Positions 36,712 through 46,130 of a stretch of 64,000 nt of DNA are shown here, in pieces (position 1 is the first letter of the stretch; the number at the start of each line of letters is the position of its first letter). The notes beneath the pieces are model-generated. The model ran no database searches. It had not been told where the DNA came from and saw nothing but the letters and a program-made list of their open reading frames with translations. This DNA comes from Tetraselmis striata (Eukaryota; Chlorophyta; Chlorodendrophyceae; Chlorodendrales; Chlorodendraceae), in contig VCJN01000406.1 in NCBI GenBank assembly GCA_006384855.1, positions 1-64,000 on the forward strand, written 5' to 3'. Position numbers and translations under genes: made by a program.

Positions 36712-36960
36712 GGCACGACGGGCGGAGGTGTGGGCGGATGTAGGTGGTACGGTAGGTGGTAGGCGGTAGGTGGTGTTCGTAGGTGCGCGTTTTAATGCAG
36801 CCGCCCTAACTGCTGATGATTGTGTAACGCCCCAGCACGCGCATGAAGTACGGGGTCGCCTCACGGTCACCGCCGCTCACCGTTGAATCAAGCGCGGACA
36901 GCCGCGCACTCGCATCTGTGTTGCCTGCCGGTGGTGGGTTACATCCACCCCAACTCTCAA

Positions 36961-36983
36961 CCCCCCCCCCCCCCCCCCCCCCC
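36961..36983. repeat. C23 homopolymer run
   Basis: Twenty-three C followed by T, C7, G and C6, about 30 bases before the start codon of the gene at 37015. Confidence 0.95.
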
Positions 36984-37014
36984 TCCCCCCCGCCCCCCGC
37001 GCGCGGCAGCAGGC

Positions 37015-38417
37015 ATGCCGGCAAAGGGATGGATAGCGAGTGTGTCGAAGGATGGCGTGTACTCATGCAAGCACTGCCGGGGCAACGTGACGGGCACATG
37101 TGATAAGATGGCGCGAGAGCGGCACTTCCTAAATTTCCCGAACTGTAGCCACTCGTTGAAGCGTGCGGCTAAGTTGCGCCGCAAGGCCGCCTTATCACAA
37201 GCAGCAGCTGCAGGGGCGGCAGCAGCAGCAGCAACAGCAACAGGGGCGGCAGCAGGAGTAGCTGCAGCCGTCGGAAACGGCCCGCCGGCGCCGGTCTCGG
37301 ACGACGGCGGCTCGAAGGTGGACGATGTGATGGGCGTGGGGGAGCGAGGACCCCGTTGGCGAAGACGGTATGGACATCGACGCGCCTGCGTGGCCGCCGG
37401 CGGGCGTGGAACCCGCGATGAGGGCGTGATATGGAAAGGCGATCCCGGCGACTTCTACATGAAGGTCATCGCCAAGAAGTTCCGGGGAGTATGGCACTAC
37501 GGCGTGATAACCGGCGTCGTTACGGAGTGGGTGTTGGAGGACTACGGCGGGGCGACCCAGTGGCGCGCTGTTTTCGAGGACGGGGACATTGTGGGCCTTC
37601 TGGGTTCAGAGGTGAGTGGGCCCGGCCTGCGTGCTGGTGGCACCACTCAACTGCGGTTGTATGGAATCACACGCACCCGCCCGGTCGGCGTGGCAGGTTG
37701 TGGAGGCTATGGCGGCTGCCCAGGAGCACCCCCCTGTGGATGCGGACGGGGAGGCTCGCTTGGTAACCGTCCATGAAGGCGATGACTTGTCCAGTGAATC
37801 ACGCACCTTGCCCGGCGTGCGTTCAACACAGCCCGGCTGGCGGAGGCCAAGAAGAACACTGGCTGCCATGGCGTGTGCCATGTGCATGTGGTCTTGGGCT
37901 ATGTCAGCATGGTCAACCTCTTACCCCTCGCGCCGTTCCACCTGTTTTTTTTTGGCTTGGGAAGGGACTTCTGGAGGAAATTTGTCACCGTGCAGGGCCA
38001 CATTGGATTCCGAGCTATGAAGCAGGAAGACCGGCGCCAGGCTTTAGTCCCGATACCCAGCAACTGTGAACGCGGGTTGCGCCCTTCGTTTGCACTGTCC
38101 AAGAATCGAAAGGTAACCCCCCCCCCCCCCTTCCCCCCCCGGGCGTGGGCGTGGGCGTGGGCGTGGGCGTGACGGCATTCCCCTCCATGACTGCAGGGTC
38201 AGGCAAGGTGACGGTGCAGTCCGGCTGGGTCATGGAGGACTGATTGCACCACATGGAAACGTTTTCCATTCTTAACGCCGGTCCGCTGCTCGAGGAGGCC
38301 CGGGTGAAGGCGATCATGACCGAGAAGGAGCTTCGCGTCCCCAGGCGGTGCTTGGGGCTTCTCACCCTGCATTGGATTAGGGCGACGATTGTAAACAAGA
38401 CGAGGAGGCGCGAATGA
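37015..38417 (+). CDS. Unidentified multi-exon gene, probably transposon-related
   Basis: Exon 1 (37015-37611) starts MPAKGWIASVSKDGVYSCKH and contains a Cys/His cluster (C-x2-C...C...H...C), which may be a BED-like finger. An Ala-rich linker follows, then KFRGVWHYGVITGVVTEWVL and WRAVFEDGDIVGLLGSE, a beta-rich chromatin-reader-like stretch, ending at a strong donor GAG|GTGAGT in phase. Later coding-looking stretches are LARLAEAKKNTGCHG-like sequence near 37810-37860, LAPFHLFFFGLGRDFWRKFV (about 37930-37985), and EEARVKAIMTEKELRVPRRC to a stop at about 38417. An intron beginning 38112 (GTAACC then C14) carries a C run just after its donor. The fingers and context suggest a DNA-transposon protein, but I cannot name a family. 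Confidence 0.42.
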
Positions 38418-38501
38418 ACTGCTCCGAAACCACGCGATGTGCCCGGTGACCTCCATATTCAGCACGTCCACCGATGCAAGTAATAAGGACAGGACCCCCC
38501 T

Positions 38502-38524
38502 CCCCCCCCCCCCCCCCCCCCCCC
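38502..38524. repeat. C23 homopolymer run
   Basis: Twenty-three C between the convergent unidentified genes. Confidence 0.95.
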
Positions 38525-38619
38525 GCCAAAGTGGAGGAAGTGTAGGAGTACAACCGGAGCATGACGTGATCCATTGTCGCTTATTTACAAGCACGAGCGG
38601 TGCTGCCAGACCCGATCGT

Positions 38620-40147
38620 CTACGGCGGGATGGAGGCGGCAGCGGCAGCAGCAGGAGCCGCAGCCTCAACAACAAGCCGCAGCTCCTTCGCTCTGGCATG
38701 GATGCTGGCGTAGTCCTCGTCACTGTACAAATGGTTTGGCAACACAGAATGATCCCCAAAGTGGGCCACATACTGCGCCGCCAACTCGTGATTGCGTTTC
38801 TCCGCAACATCACTGCGGGGGGTGATGTGTGGGTAGAGTGCCTCGTTGTAGGCTGCCAATAACGGCGTGTATTGGGTAGGGTCGTCCGCACGGCCGCAGC
38901 CAGGCAGTCCCGGAAGGTGCCCCTGCCCGTACAAGCGGACATTGCCACGCCCGTGACACTTGGGACAGGGGTTGCCGCTGGGCAGCTCAAATGGGGCGCC
39001 CACGGGCCCGCGGTGCGTCGTGTCCGACCCTAACATGTGCCCATGGTATTGTTTCGTGTAGGGCATGTCCTCCTCGGGGACACCCATGCCACGCTCCAAG
39101 TCCTCCAGGGGCTGCATCAAGTTCTTGTGGCTCATGAAGTCGGCAGCTCCCGGATCTGTCTCCGCCAGCGTCCTCTCCTTGAGGCGGTGATTCTCGTGGC
39201 CCTTTTCATGTCAACACATGGATGGCACTCAGTCCCCGCCCCCTCCCCCGCCCCCGCCACCGGCCTGGGAGGGCGGGAAGGGGGGGGGGGGCGCACCGGG
39301 TACCGAATGTGCTTCACGGCATCTCTGAAGCTCACTTCTGGCCCGCGGTACACCTCAGTGGGGCGGCAGTGGCACGTGCATGCAATGATGGCCTGCATAT
39401 TTGGAGTCTGCCCATCAACGTGGGTGATCTGAGCGGAGGCATCCGCCGGGGTGAACAGCAACGCGATCACCGGCCACGACCAAAACCTTGGTGCTAGCTC
39501 GCCGGCCTTCTCGGCACCAGACACGGAAGCGCGCCGCAATTCCAGCAAGGCGGCAAACAAGGCCTTCCTACAAGGCACACGCTCAGAATAAGCGATGCAC
39601 GAGTCAGGGGTTGAAGGGGGCCGGGGGGGGGGGGGGGGGGGGCACCTCTTCATCTGCCTCTGCTTTTTGCCGACCCAGGTCTCTGGCGCACTCCTTGCCC
39701 AATGCCACAGCTTCCACGGGTCGACTTTTCCCTCCTTTTCCCCGTCATACGGCTTCACCTGCGTGTGGTCTGCAACGTCCAGGTCTTCCGGGGGCAGGAT
39801 GACCTGTTGGTGTCAGGGGCACACACACCATGCTCAACACCATGCTCATAACCACGGCGTTTGTACTCCCTTCCGCTCCGCCGCGTCCTTCGCTGAAACC
39901 AACCAGGTTTTGTGCGATGTGCGAGAACAAACCCACCTCCCGCAGCCCGGGAGCGTTCAGATCCGGGTATGGCGTCGGGACCTCATTAGTGAACCTTCTC
40001 AGCAAGGCATGCGCGGCGTCTTGTCCGAGAAGCCTCCACAGCTCCAGGTGTACGGGGTCATTGGTACCACCATCATGTAGCCACCGCTCGAGGTCGGCTT
40101 GCAACCTCGTCGTCGCATCTTCCTCAGCGAGGAGCTCGGGGATTTAA
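38620..40147 (-). CDS. Unidentified multi-exon gene, minus strand
   Basis: Coding-looking stretches read right to left: about 40147-39870 (LERWLHDGGTNDPVHLELWR, AHALLRRFTNEVPTPYPDLN), about 39760-39650 (GKVDPWKLWHWARSAPETWV), about 39600-39300 (VPCRKALFAALLELRRASVS, ITHVDGQTPNMQAIIACTCH, FRDAVKHIRYPV), and about 39215-38620 (DLERGMGVPEEDMPYTKQYH, CPKCHGRGNVRLYGQGHLPG, ending in an Ala-rich tail). G20 (39623-39642) and G12 (39280-39291) runs sit between stretches, apparently in introns. CPKC plus a later C could bind zinc. It converges on the gene at 37015 and diverges from that at 40625. No family recognised; splice sites not fixed. Confidence 0.4.
39623..39642. repeat. G20 homopolymer run
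   Basis: Twenty G on the plus strand between two coding-looking stretches of the minus-strand gene. Confidence 0.95.
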
Positions 40148-40177
40148 CATTGTTTGAGATGGCGGCAGGTTTAAGGC

Positions 40178-40205
40178 GGGGGGGGGGGGGGGGGGGGGGG
40201 GGGGG
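40178..40205. repeat. G28 homopolymer run
   Basis: Twenty-eight G at the upstream side of the minus-strand gene. Confidence 0.95.
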
Positions 40206-40624
40206 ATGCCCACGCATGGGGATTTGCGGCGCTGGGTGGAGCGGCGGACACTCACCCGCTCAGACCCTACATGTTCGTGCACATGTTCGTGCACATCTGT
40301 GCACACCGCTGCTGCACACCGGTGCGCACATCCGCGCACATATACACGCGCGCCCTACCGCATATATTATCCCGGATTCACTCGGTGAAACCGCGTATTC
40401 ATTACGCCGTGCTACTTCAACAATAAACATTGCGAAATTACGCCGACACAATGCCGCACCGACTAGCTCTTGACAATACGTGCATATAAATAGTAGTGGC
40501 GCGCTGCTCCTCGCCTCCGCTGTGTCGTTGAGTGCTGCGGAAGGCGGTCGTCGACTGGGTGTTAGTTTCTCCACCTCGCCCCCCCCCCCCCCCCCCCCTC
40601 CGCCCCTTCACCGCTCACAGCGCA
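40206..40624. promoter_or_regulatory. Divergent intergenic region between two unidentified genes
   Basis: The minus-strand gene (ending its 5' side near 40147) and the plus-strand gene (starting 40625) point away from each other, so both promoters should be here. It contains a GTTCGTGCACAT direct repeat (about 40274-40297), further GCACAT-type repeats to 40340 and a C20 run (40579-40598). No TATA-like element is convincing. Confidence 0.35.
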
Positions 40625-41220
40625 ATGGCAGACCTCGTCTCCCGGGCAAAAGTGGGCGGCGGGCCTTGTTGTCTCGCGTGTCCGCGCTGCCGGCATCGAG
40701 GAGGACGAGAAAGACACGAGGAAACGCGTGACAAGGTGGGCACGCAACAAAGCACTCCACCCTCCACATAAGCACGCACCCACACTCGTGGCTAACTTGT
40801 GCCGCGCGCAAGTTCGTCCGGGAGCGCCGTAAGGCCCACCTTAACGCCAAAGCTGCCACAGTGCCAGCGGCGCAACTCGTTGTGGCCGAGGAGGCCGCAG
40901 CCTCAGCCGCTTGGAGGCGAAACGATTGTGGCTTGTTGTGGGCGTCTGGGCACAGGGGGCGTCCCGACGCCAAGGCAAGGAAGCTCATGGCGGCGTCGTC
41001 GACGGCACAGCCTCCCGGGGTGGTGAAGACACTAGCGCTAACGGCCGCCGTTCTCCCTCCGGACGAGCCGCTGCCCCGCCCACCCCTAACTGAGAAGGAG
41101 TTGTGCTGGATGAACGCCGCCGACAAGAAGCAGTCGGACGCCGACAAGAAGCGGAAGAGGGCAGGGAAGAAGCGCCGAGGTAAGAAACTGACGGTCGCGG
41201 AGTCGGAGGCGGAGGCGTAG
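40625..41220 (+). CDS. Unidentified basic, lysine-rich protein gene
   Basis: Exon 1 starts MADLVSRAKVGGGPCCLACP, includes a Cys cluster (CCLACPRC) and is followed by a donor-like AAG|GTGGGC near 40735. The second exon (from about 40812, after GCGCGCAAG) reads through VPAAQLVVAEEAAASAAW and PPLTEKELCWMNAADKKQSD to a lysine/arginine tail (KKRKRAGKKRRGKKL) and a TAG at 41220. The tail looks like a nuclear localisation signal. It shares style with the neighbouring unidentified genes and is probably part of the same element. No family recognised. Confidence 0.35.
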
Positions 41221-41284
41221 GCAGCGAGGTCGTCGAAGCGGCGGGTCCCCCGGGCACGCAAGAACAAGCAGTAGCCCCCCTCCG

Positions 41285-41334
41285 CCCCCCCCCCCCCCCC
41301 CCCCCCCGGCGGGAGCGGCGGGCGGCGGGGGCGG

Positions 41335-41361
<27 letters not shown>
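41285..41361. repeat. C23 and G29 runs facing each other
   Basis: C23 (41285-41307) is followed after 25 bases by G29 (41333-41361). The two runs are complementary and would form a hairpin of more than 20 G-C pairs. It lies just after the unidentified basic-protein gene. Confidence 0.9.
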
Positions 41362-41365
<4 letters not shown>

Positions 41366-42234
41366 CCCCCGGCCACATTCCCCGATGGCAGCTGTCGCGA
41401 ATATTGTAATTCAATCATTCTTCGGCAAACCGCTGCCTGCCCCCCCCCTCCCCTCCCCCCTCGCGAATATTTATGTAACGTGCGCACTCTTTGGCAAAAC
41501 ACGGCAGCCAAACCGCCCATCTGATGACCTTTGATCGGACGGCTGGCAGGCGCGTTCAGCAGTACTAGCTATAATGTACACAAAATTCCCCATTGTTACC
41601 AATTACTTACGGCTGCGATTCGCGCTCCCATGTACTACCAGTCGTAGTTATCCACAGGACGATTCGTCATAGCGCCCGGGTTCGTACTAGATACCCGGTA
41701 CCGGCTTAATAAATATATCGCGTACTACCCGGTACTACACGGACAACCTCGTACCTTATACGTCAGTGCCATGTAACACGGCACCGCGCTAGTACGACTA
41801 CCACAATGATTACAAAAAGGATTTATCGCCCGCCGGCAATAACGCCGGATGTACTCGCACGTAACTGGATGGACGTGCCGCCACCAGCAGCAGCCTTCAC
41901 GGATAAATAATAGTCGCTTGTAGTAGTGCTTCGTCACCCGTATATGTCACATCTGAATCTCACAGTGACAGCGTCGTGGCACGAGTCGCCCCCAACACCA
42001 CGCTTCGCCATCGGACCGAACGGCATCCGTAGGGAGGCAGGTGTTCTCGCAGCACCGCTAGCCATCAATTGTGACTGGACACGAGCATATGACTATGTCC
42101 CCCATCGCATACTTGGAACACCGTGAGCTGACGTGTGTGCGTAAAATAATATGCTAGGCGAGTCAGCACTAGGATGTACCCGTAGAGACACTGGACAGGG
42201 CGAAAGTCTCAGTGCCCATAAACCTGCAAATTCT

Positions 42235-42261
42235 GGCTGCTCCTCACTCGCAAAAAAATCG
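42235..42261 (+). repeat. 27-bp block shared with 45894-45920
   Basis: Exact 27-base direct match to 45894-45920 (core CTCCTCACTCGCAAAAAAATC). Confidence 0.85.
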
Positions 42262-42318
42262 GAGGCGTGACAGGCCGCGAACATGTAGCGCAGCTCAACG
42301 CCGTGCCGGAAAGAGAAA

Positions 42319-42349
42319 CCTACCTCTTGCTGCCTCGTTTGCAGCTGGT
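42319..42349 (+). repeat. 31-bp block, inverted copy at 45865-45895
   Basis: Reverse complement matches 45865-45895 at 30 of 31 positions. At 45.9 kb it is fused directly to the 27-bp block, whereas here they are about 58 bases apart. Confidence 0.8.
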
Positions 42350-42540
42350 GGGGGAGGGCGGCGTGATCGGCTGAGGCTCGGCACGTTGCGGCGTGAGGGG
42401 GCGTGACGGGGTCACATATGGCGCGTGGCGTGGCGTGCCACGTAAGCAGTTTATTTTGGTTTGCGACGACGGACGCGCGCTTTCGCGCGCGCGTCGCCAC
42501 GGCGGTTCCGTAGTCCATTCAATATTATGGGTAATCCAGG

Positions 42541-43165
42541 GTTTTCGCAGCTAGACAGCGTAGATTTTGCATCAAAATGTACGGGGTCGGCTGGGACCGA
42601 AAGATCCACGACTGGTACAGGGCCGCCAGACCGGATGGTGTCCGGAAAGGCGCCGCGCGTCCCGAGCCCCCGCCGGTGTTTGTAAATTACATGCCACCAG
42701 CGATCACGTGGCTCATTAGGACAGTACATTCCGCTATGCTGCTCTCGGCCTCTCATCACGGCTAAGATGTTGGGAAAGCCTGACTAATTGCTGCCGCACC
42801 TGGGCTTATCGGACACGCAACACCCCTGTGGGATGACGTATATCAAAATGATATTCACTCCCCACCTCAGGTGCTTTCACAACTAACCAGACTAACCCTA
42901 ATCTAAATCGAGCAGCATCCGGAAACGTACACACAAGCGACTCATTGTCTCCGGGCGGGTGGGTGGGAGACAATATAGTCGGATGCCTTCCAACAACTGA
43001 AGGCGCCCCCCGGTCCGCGGCCGCCCTTTATACTCGGCTAAAGGGCGCCGCCGGACCGGCGCTGGCCGGTACCGGCGTACCGGGCCGGTAGGGTCGTCAC
43101 TTAACCCTGACGGCGCTGCGAAAACCAGGGTTTCCTAGGTCGTTCCTCCCAAGGAAACCCTACAG
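42541..43165 (-). mobile_element. DIRS-type element, copy C (short, non-coding)
   Basis: Starts GTTTTCGCAGCTAGACAGCG and ends in the terminal hairpin segment (arms 43127-43135 and 43153-43161). Its interior matches the right-hand half of copy B, not the Gag-RT-recombinase body of copy A. About 625 bases with no gene, so it depends on a helper. Confidence 0.82.
43127..43161. repeat. Terminal hairpin of the DIRS family
   Basis: AGGGTTTCC (43127-43135) and GGAAACCCT (43153-43161) are perfect inverted arms around 17 bases. The same structure closes copies B (about 23889-23922) and D (about 45384-45418); copy A has a mutated left arm. Confidence 0.85.
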
Positions 43166-43306
43166 TTTTCGCAGCTAGACAGCGTAGATTTTGCATCAAA
43201 ATGTACGGGGTCGTCGGGGACCGAAAGATCCAACAGATGAAAGAACAGTGGCCGGTTTGGCGGGGCCCGTACACGGACATATGTGAGTCAATTATGCAGG
43301 GAATAT

Positions 43307-43630
43307 TCATATATAATCCACAGGATGCATAGGTTCTTCTCTGCTATGGCCCAGTGGCAATAACAAAGCGATCTGCCCATCAATAAAATCGGGGTGCTGC
43401 AGCGCGGAAGGGCGATTTGGCAGATGACTGGGTGGTGCGGGACCATCAGTCCAGTTCATACGGTAGCCATGCCTGACCCAATCTCTGACTCGACTGACTC
43501 TGACTGATTCAGAGAAACTGTCCCAAAATAGCCAGCCTTTACGGATAACACCGGCCGATTCCACAGGAGAATTGACGTCCAGAGCCGGCTCACGAGGAAG
43601 CTCACATTTAGCTGACGTTAAAACCGTCAC
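43307..43630 (-). pseudogene. DIRS reverse transcriptase N-terminal remnant
   Basis: Matches 17082-17423 of copy A (VRDWVRHGYRMNWTDGPAPP, HPDFIDGQIALLLPLGH) and ends soon after the deletion junction. The catalytic domain is missing. Confidence 0.75.
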
Positions 43631-44085
43631 AAAATGCCAACGCCACAGGTAGCATCATAGTGGTTAGCAGGCAGCCTGGATGACTGCTGCATGAATCAAA
43701 CAATGAGTTTGAACTCGAAAATGTCTGGAACTGAAAATAGCAGTATTTTCAACTTAAATATCGCTCCGACACAACGGGAGATATGAATCGTCCCACAGGG
43801 TGTGCCGCCTTTTACACGAAAGCATCGCCGGCCAACTGATGGGAAGTTGCCGAGACAACTGCCAGGGGCAGCACAGGATAGCAGAGGCCATCATATGTAT
43901 TACACACGAGGTATCTCTCGGAGATACACCACCTAACAGGTGACTCTCCCGGAGGAGATCAGAGCTGCTATGACACGAGCCTGAGCTCAGCTCCCGGAGG
44001 AGGGCTAACAGTCGCCCGGAGGCCTAACTGCAGCTACATGAACACCATCACTGGCCAGGCCAGGAGGACTGCAGACTCCACAGCT

Positions 44086-45135
44086 TCATCGACGTGCACT
44101 CGGGCAGTCCCTACTGAAGTGTCCCTTCCTTTGGCAGCGATAACAGGTGATGTCCGCAGCAGAAGACCGACCAGAAGGAGACTTCTCCTCGTGCCGGCCG
44201 CCCTCCCTCCGGTCGTCGCTCCCACGGTGAAAATACTCGGGCTCGCGAGAAGAGGAAGAAGGCTTCTCGCGCGAAGAAGAAGAGGAAGGTTCCTTGGCCT
44301 TGATCTTCTCAATCGCCTTCTTCAGCTCTTTGTAGTCCGCTGAGCCCTTCCCGCCGAGAGGGTCCACTGCATCGAACTCCTTGGCGACTTCCGCGCCGTA
44401 CTCGTGCTCCATATGCAGCTTTTTGCCACGCTTGTTAATCCGAAGAGCTACAGTGGTACACAAAGCCAGTGCTGCGGTGATCGTCTTGAACAGCTCCGCA
44501 GACGACGCTGGTGAGGAAGCAGGAAGATCGGTGCCGTCCTCAACCAAGTCACGCAGAGGCTCCTCCGCCGGTGCCAAAAGGTCATAGATCTGGAAGACAT
44601 CGTCTAGGTCGCGTTGAAGAATACGAGCATCAGCGGTATGGCGGCGGTGAACCTTACCATCTTTGTCCAGCCAGCCATCCTCGGGTGCGTGGATGGTGCG
44701 AGACGGAGCTTCCACAGCTGCAGGTTGAGCTGGTCTCTTGCCCTTGCGGTCGTAGTCGGCGTCCCCCTCCGCAACGCGTTTCGAAGCTGAAGCCGAAGTG
44801 GACGGACCGCTCGACGACGCGACTGCCTGCCTAAGCTCAGAGACCTCTCGTTCGATACGGAGTAGAGCAGCATAAGTATCAGCAACTGCCTGTCTAGCGG
44901 CGACGAGAGGGGGAGATTCAGCTACCCTGTCTGCAGGTAGAGTGTCGCCACCTAGGACAGTGAGATGATTTTCGCGCGAAACGAGTTGCTCGCGAAGAGC
45001 TCTGCGAGACTCAAGTAACTCGTTCCAAACGAGTTCAAACTTGTCTACTGCTAAAACAGAGACGAGAAAGCAAGGCGACAGCGCCACAAGCGAGACAAGG
45101 AGCCACGCCCAAGACGGACTCGCGGAACGAGCCAT
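44086..45135 (-). CDS. gag: DIRS Gag-like protein, intact, with hydrophobic N-terminus
   Basis: A 349-residue protein from the ATG at 45135 (the frame is open upstream to 45159, but this ATG aligns with copy A). Order: a hydrophobic N-terminal segment (ASPSWAWLLVSLVALSPCFL) resembling a signal anchor, a helical stretch (LLRIEREVSELRQAVASSSG), an acidic middle (LAPAEEPLRDLVEDGTDL), a Lys-rich helix (ELKKAIEKIKAKE), a Ser/Arg-rich linker and a terminal zinc knuckle CYRCQRKGHFSRDC, the standard C-x2-C-x4-H-x4-C. Gag would package element RNA. The membrane-type start is unusual for Gag and is conserved with copy A. Confidence 0.75.
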   Translation of the reverse strand: MARSASPSWAWLLVSLVALSPCFLVSVLAVDKFELVWNELLESRRALREQLVSRENHLTVLGGDTLPADRVAESPPLVAARQAVADTYAALLRIEREVSELRQAVASSSGPSTSASASKRVAEGDADYDRKGKRPAQPAAVEAPSRTIHAPEDGWLDKDGKVHRRHTADARILQRDLDDVFQIYDLLAPAEEPLRDLVEDGTDLPASSPASSAELFKTITAALALCTTVALRINKRGKKLHMEHEYGAEVAKEFDAVDPLGGKGSADYKELKKAIEKIKAKEPSSSSSREKPSSSSREPEYFHRGSDDRREGGRHEEKSPSGRSSAADITCYRCQRKGHFSRDCPSARR

Positions 45136-45508
45136 GGTGAGTGCCGGGATCAAACACACTACAGAACGCAGCAGAAATTTGAATTTTTGTAGTCGAAGAT
45201 AAACGAAAATGTACCAGTCGTAGAAGACAATATAGTTGGATGCCTTCCAACAACTGAAGGCGCCCCCGGTCCGCGGCCGCCCTTTATACTCGGCTAAAGG
45301 GCGCCGCCGGACCGGCGTTGGCCGGTACCGGCGTACCGGGCCGGCAGGGTCGTCACTTAACCCTGACGGCGCTGCGAAAACCAGGGTTTCCTAGGTCGGT
45401 CCTCCCAAGGAAACCCTACAGTTTTTATGTATGTTTTTGCAGGCACGGTGGAGACCATGGTTGGGCTGCAGTATCTACTGCACTGCAGGCCTGCAGTTAA
45501 GCTACTGC

Positions 45509-45631
45509 CCACTCTGCGTCTTCTCATGTTACTGCTTCCACCCCGCAGTCGCTGTAGAGGACCTTTCTGATTGCCTTTCTTTTGGTGATTTCCGATATCG
45601 CCTTCTGCTGCTAGCTCATGTAAATACAGAT
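45509..45631 (+). mobile_element. 5'-truncated LINE copy with 14-bp target duplication
   Basis: Matches the last 120 or so bases of the LINE (about 35250-35362). Flanked by AGTTAAGCTACTGC at 45495-45508 and 45632-45645. Confidence 0.9.
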
Positions 45632-45864
45632 AGTTAAGCTACTGCACTGCAGCCTGCAGTACTTCCCGAAAAGGGGCTGCAGTGCAGTTACCCAAAGTGC
45701 CCTGAATCTCACTGGATAACGTTTCGATGGCGCCCGCCAATGATAATAAGCCGTATATGGTGACGGTTCCGGCGGTCGGAGCGCTGCGGATAGCACCGTA
45801 CTCGCCCGTACCATAACATGTCGCCGCATCGGGGCATACACCAGTAGACCACACACACCAACCG

Positions 45865-45920
45865 ACCAGCTGCAAACGAGGCTGCAAGAGGTAGGCTGCT
45901 CCTCACTCGCAAAAAAATCG
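45865..45920. repeat. Rearranged copy of two blocks from 42.2-42.35 kb
   Basis: 45865-45895 is the inverted 31-bp block and 45894-45920 the direct 27-bp block, joined with a two-base overlap. Confidence 0.8.
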
Positions 45921-46130
45921 ATAGAAACTTCCATTATAATAGTACACATATACGTGTATTACCTTTACCACTCTTGTCATTTCTCACCTGTGCAACGTGT
46001 CCGGCAGTATGCTGCGCGCCTGACCCCCATGCTCCCATGCTGGGGTGGGATAAAGGTTTCTGTGGGTCCCATGCAGGAGAGCGACAAGCCCTGAAACCAA
46101 GCGGCTACTTCGCAGGTTGCGAGCGCGAGG

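Larger units (their letters stand above)
41362..42540. other. Region without a recognised gene
   Basis: Nothing recognisable as a gene. It contains two short blocks (42235-42261, 42319-42349) that recur, rearranged, at 45865-45920, and a homopurine-poor stretch rich in GTACTACC-type motifs around 41560-41760. Confidence 0.45.
43165..45421 (-). mobile_element. DIRS-type element, copy D (Gag-only derivative)
   Basis: Begins directly where copy C ends, sharing its G at 43165, so the two are head to tail. The left end (43165-43310) matches copy A's left end, then jumps to sequence matching copy A at about 17110. This is an internal deletion of about 3.1 kb that removes recombinase, RNase H and most of the reverse transcriptase. 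Gag is intact. Confidence 0.85.
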
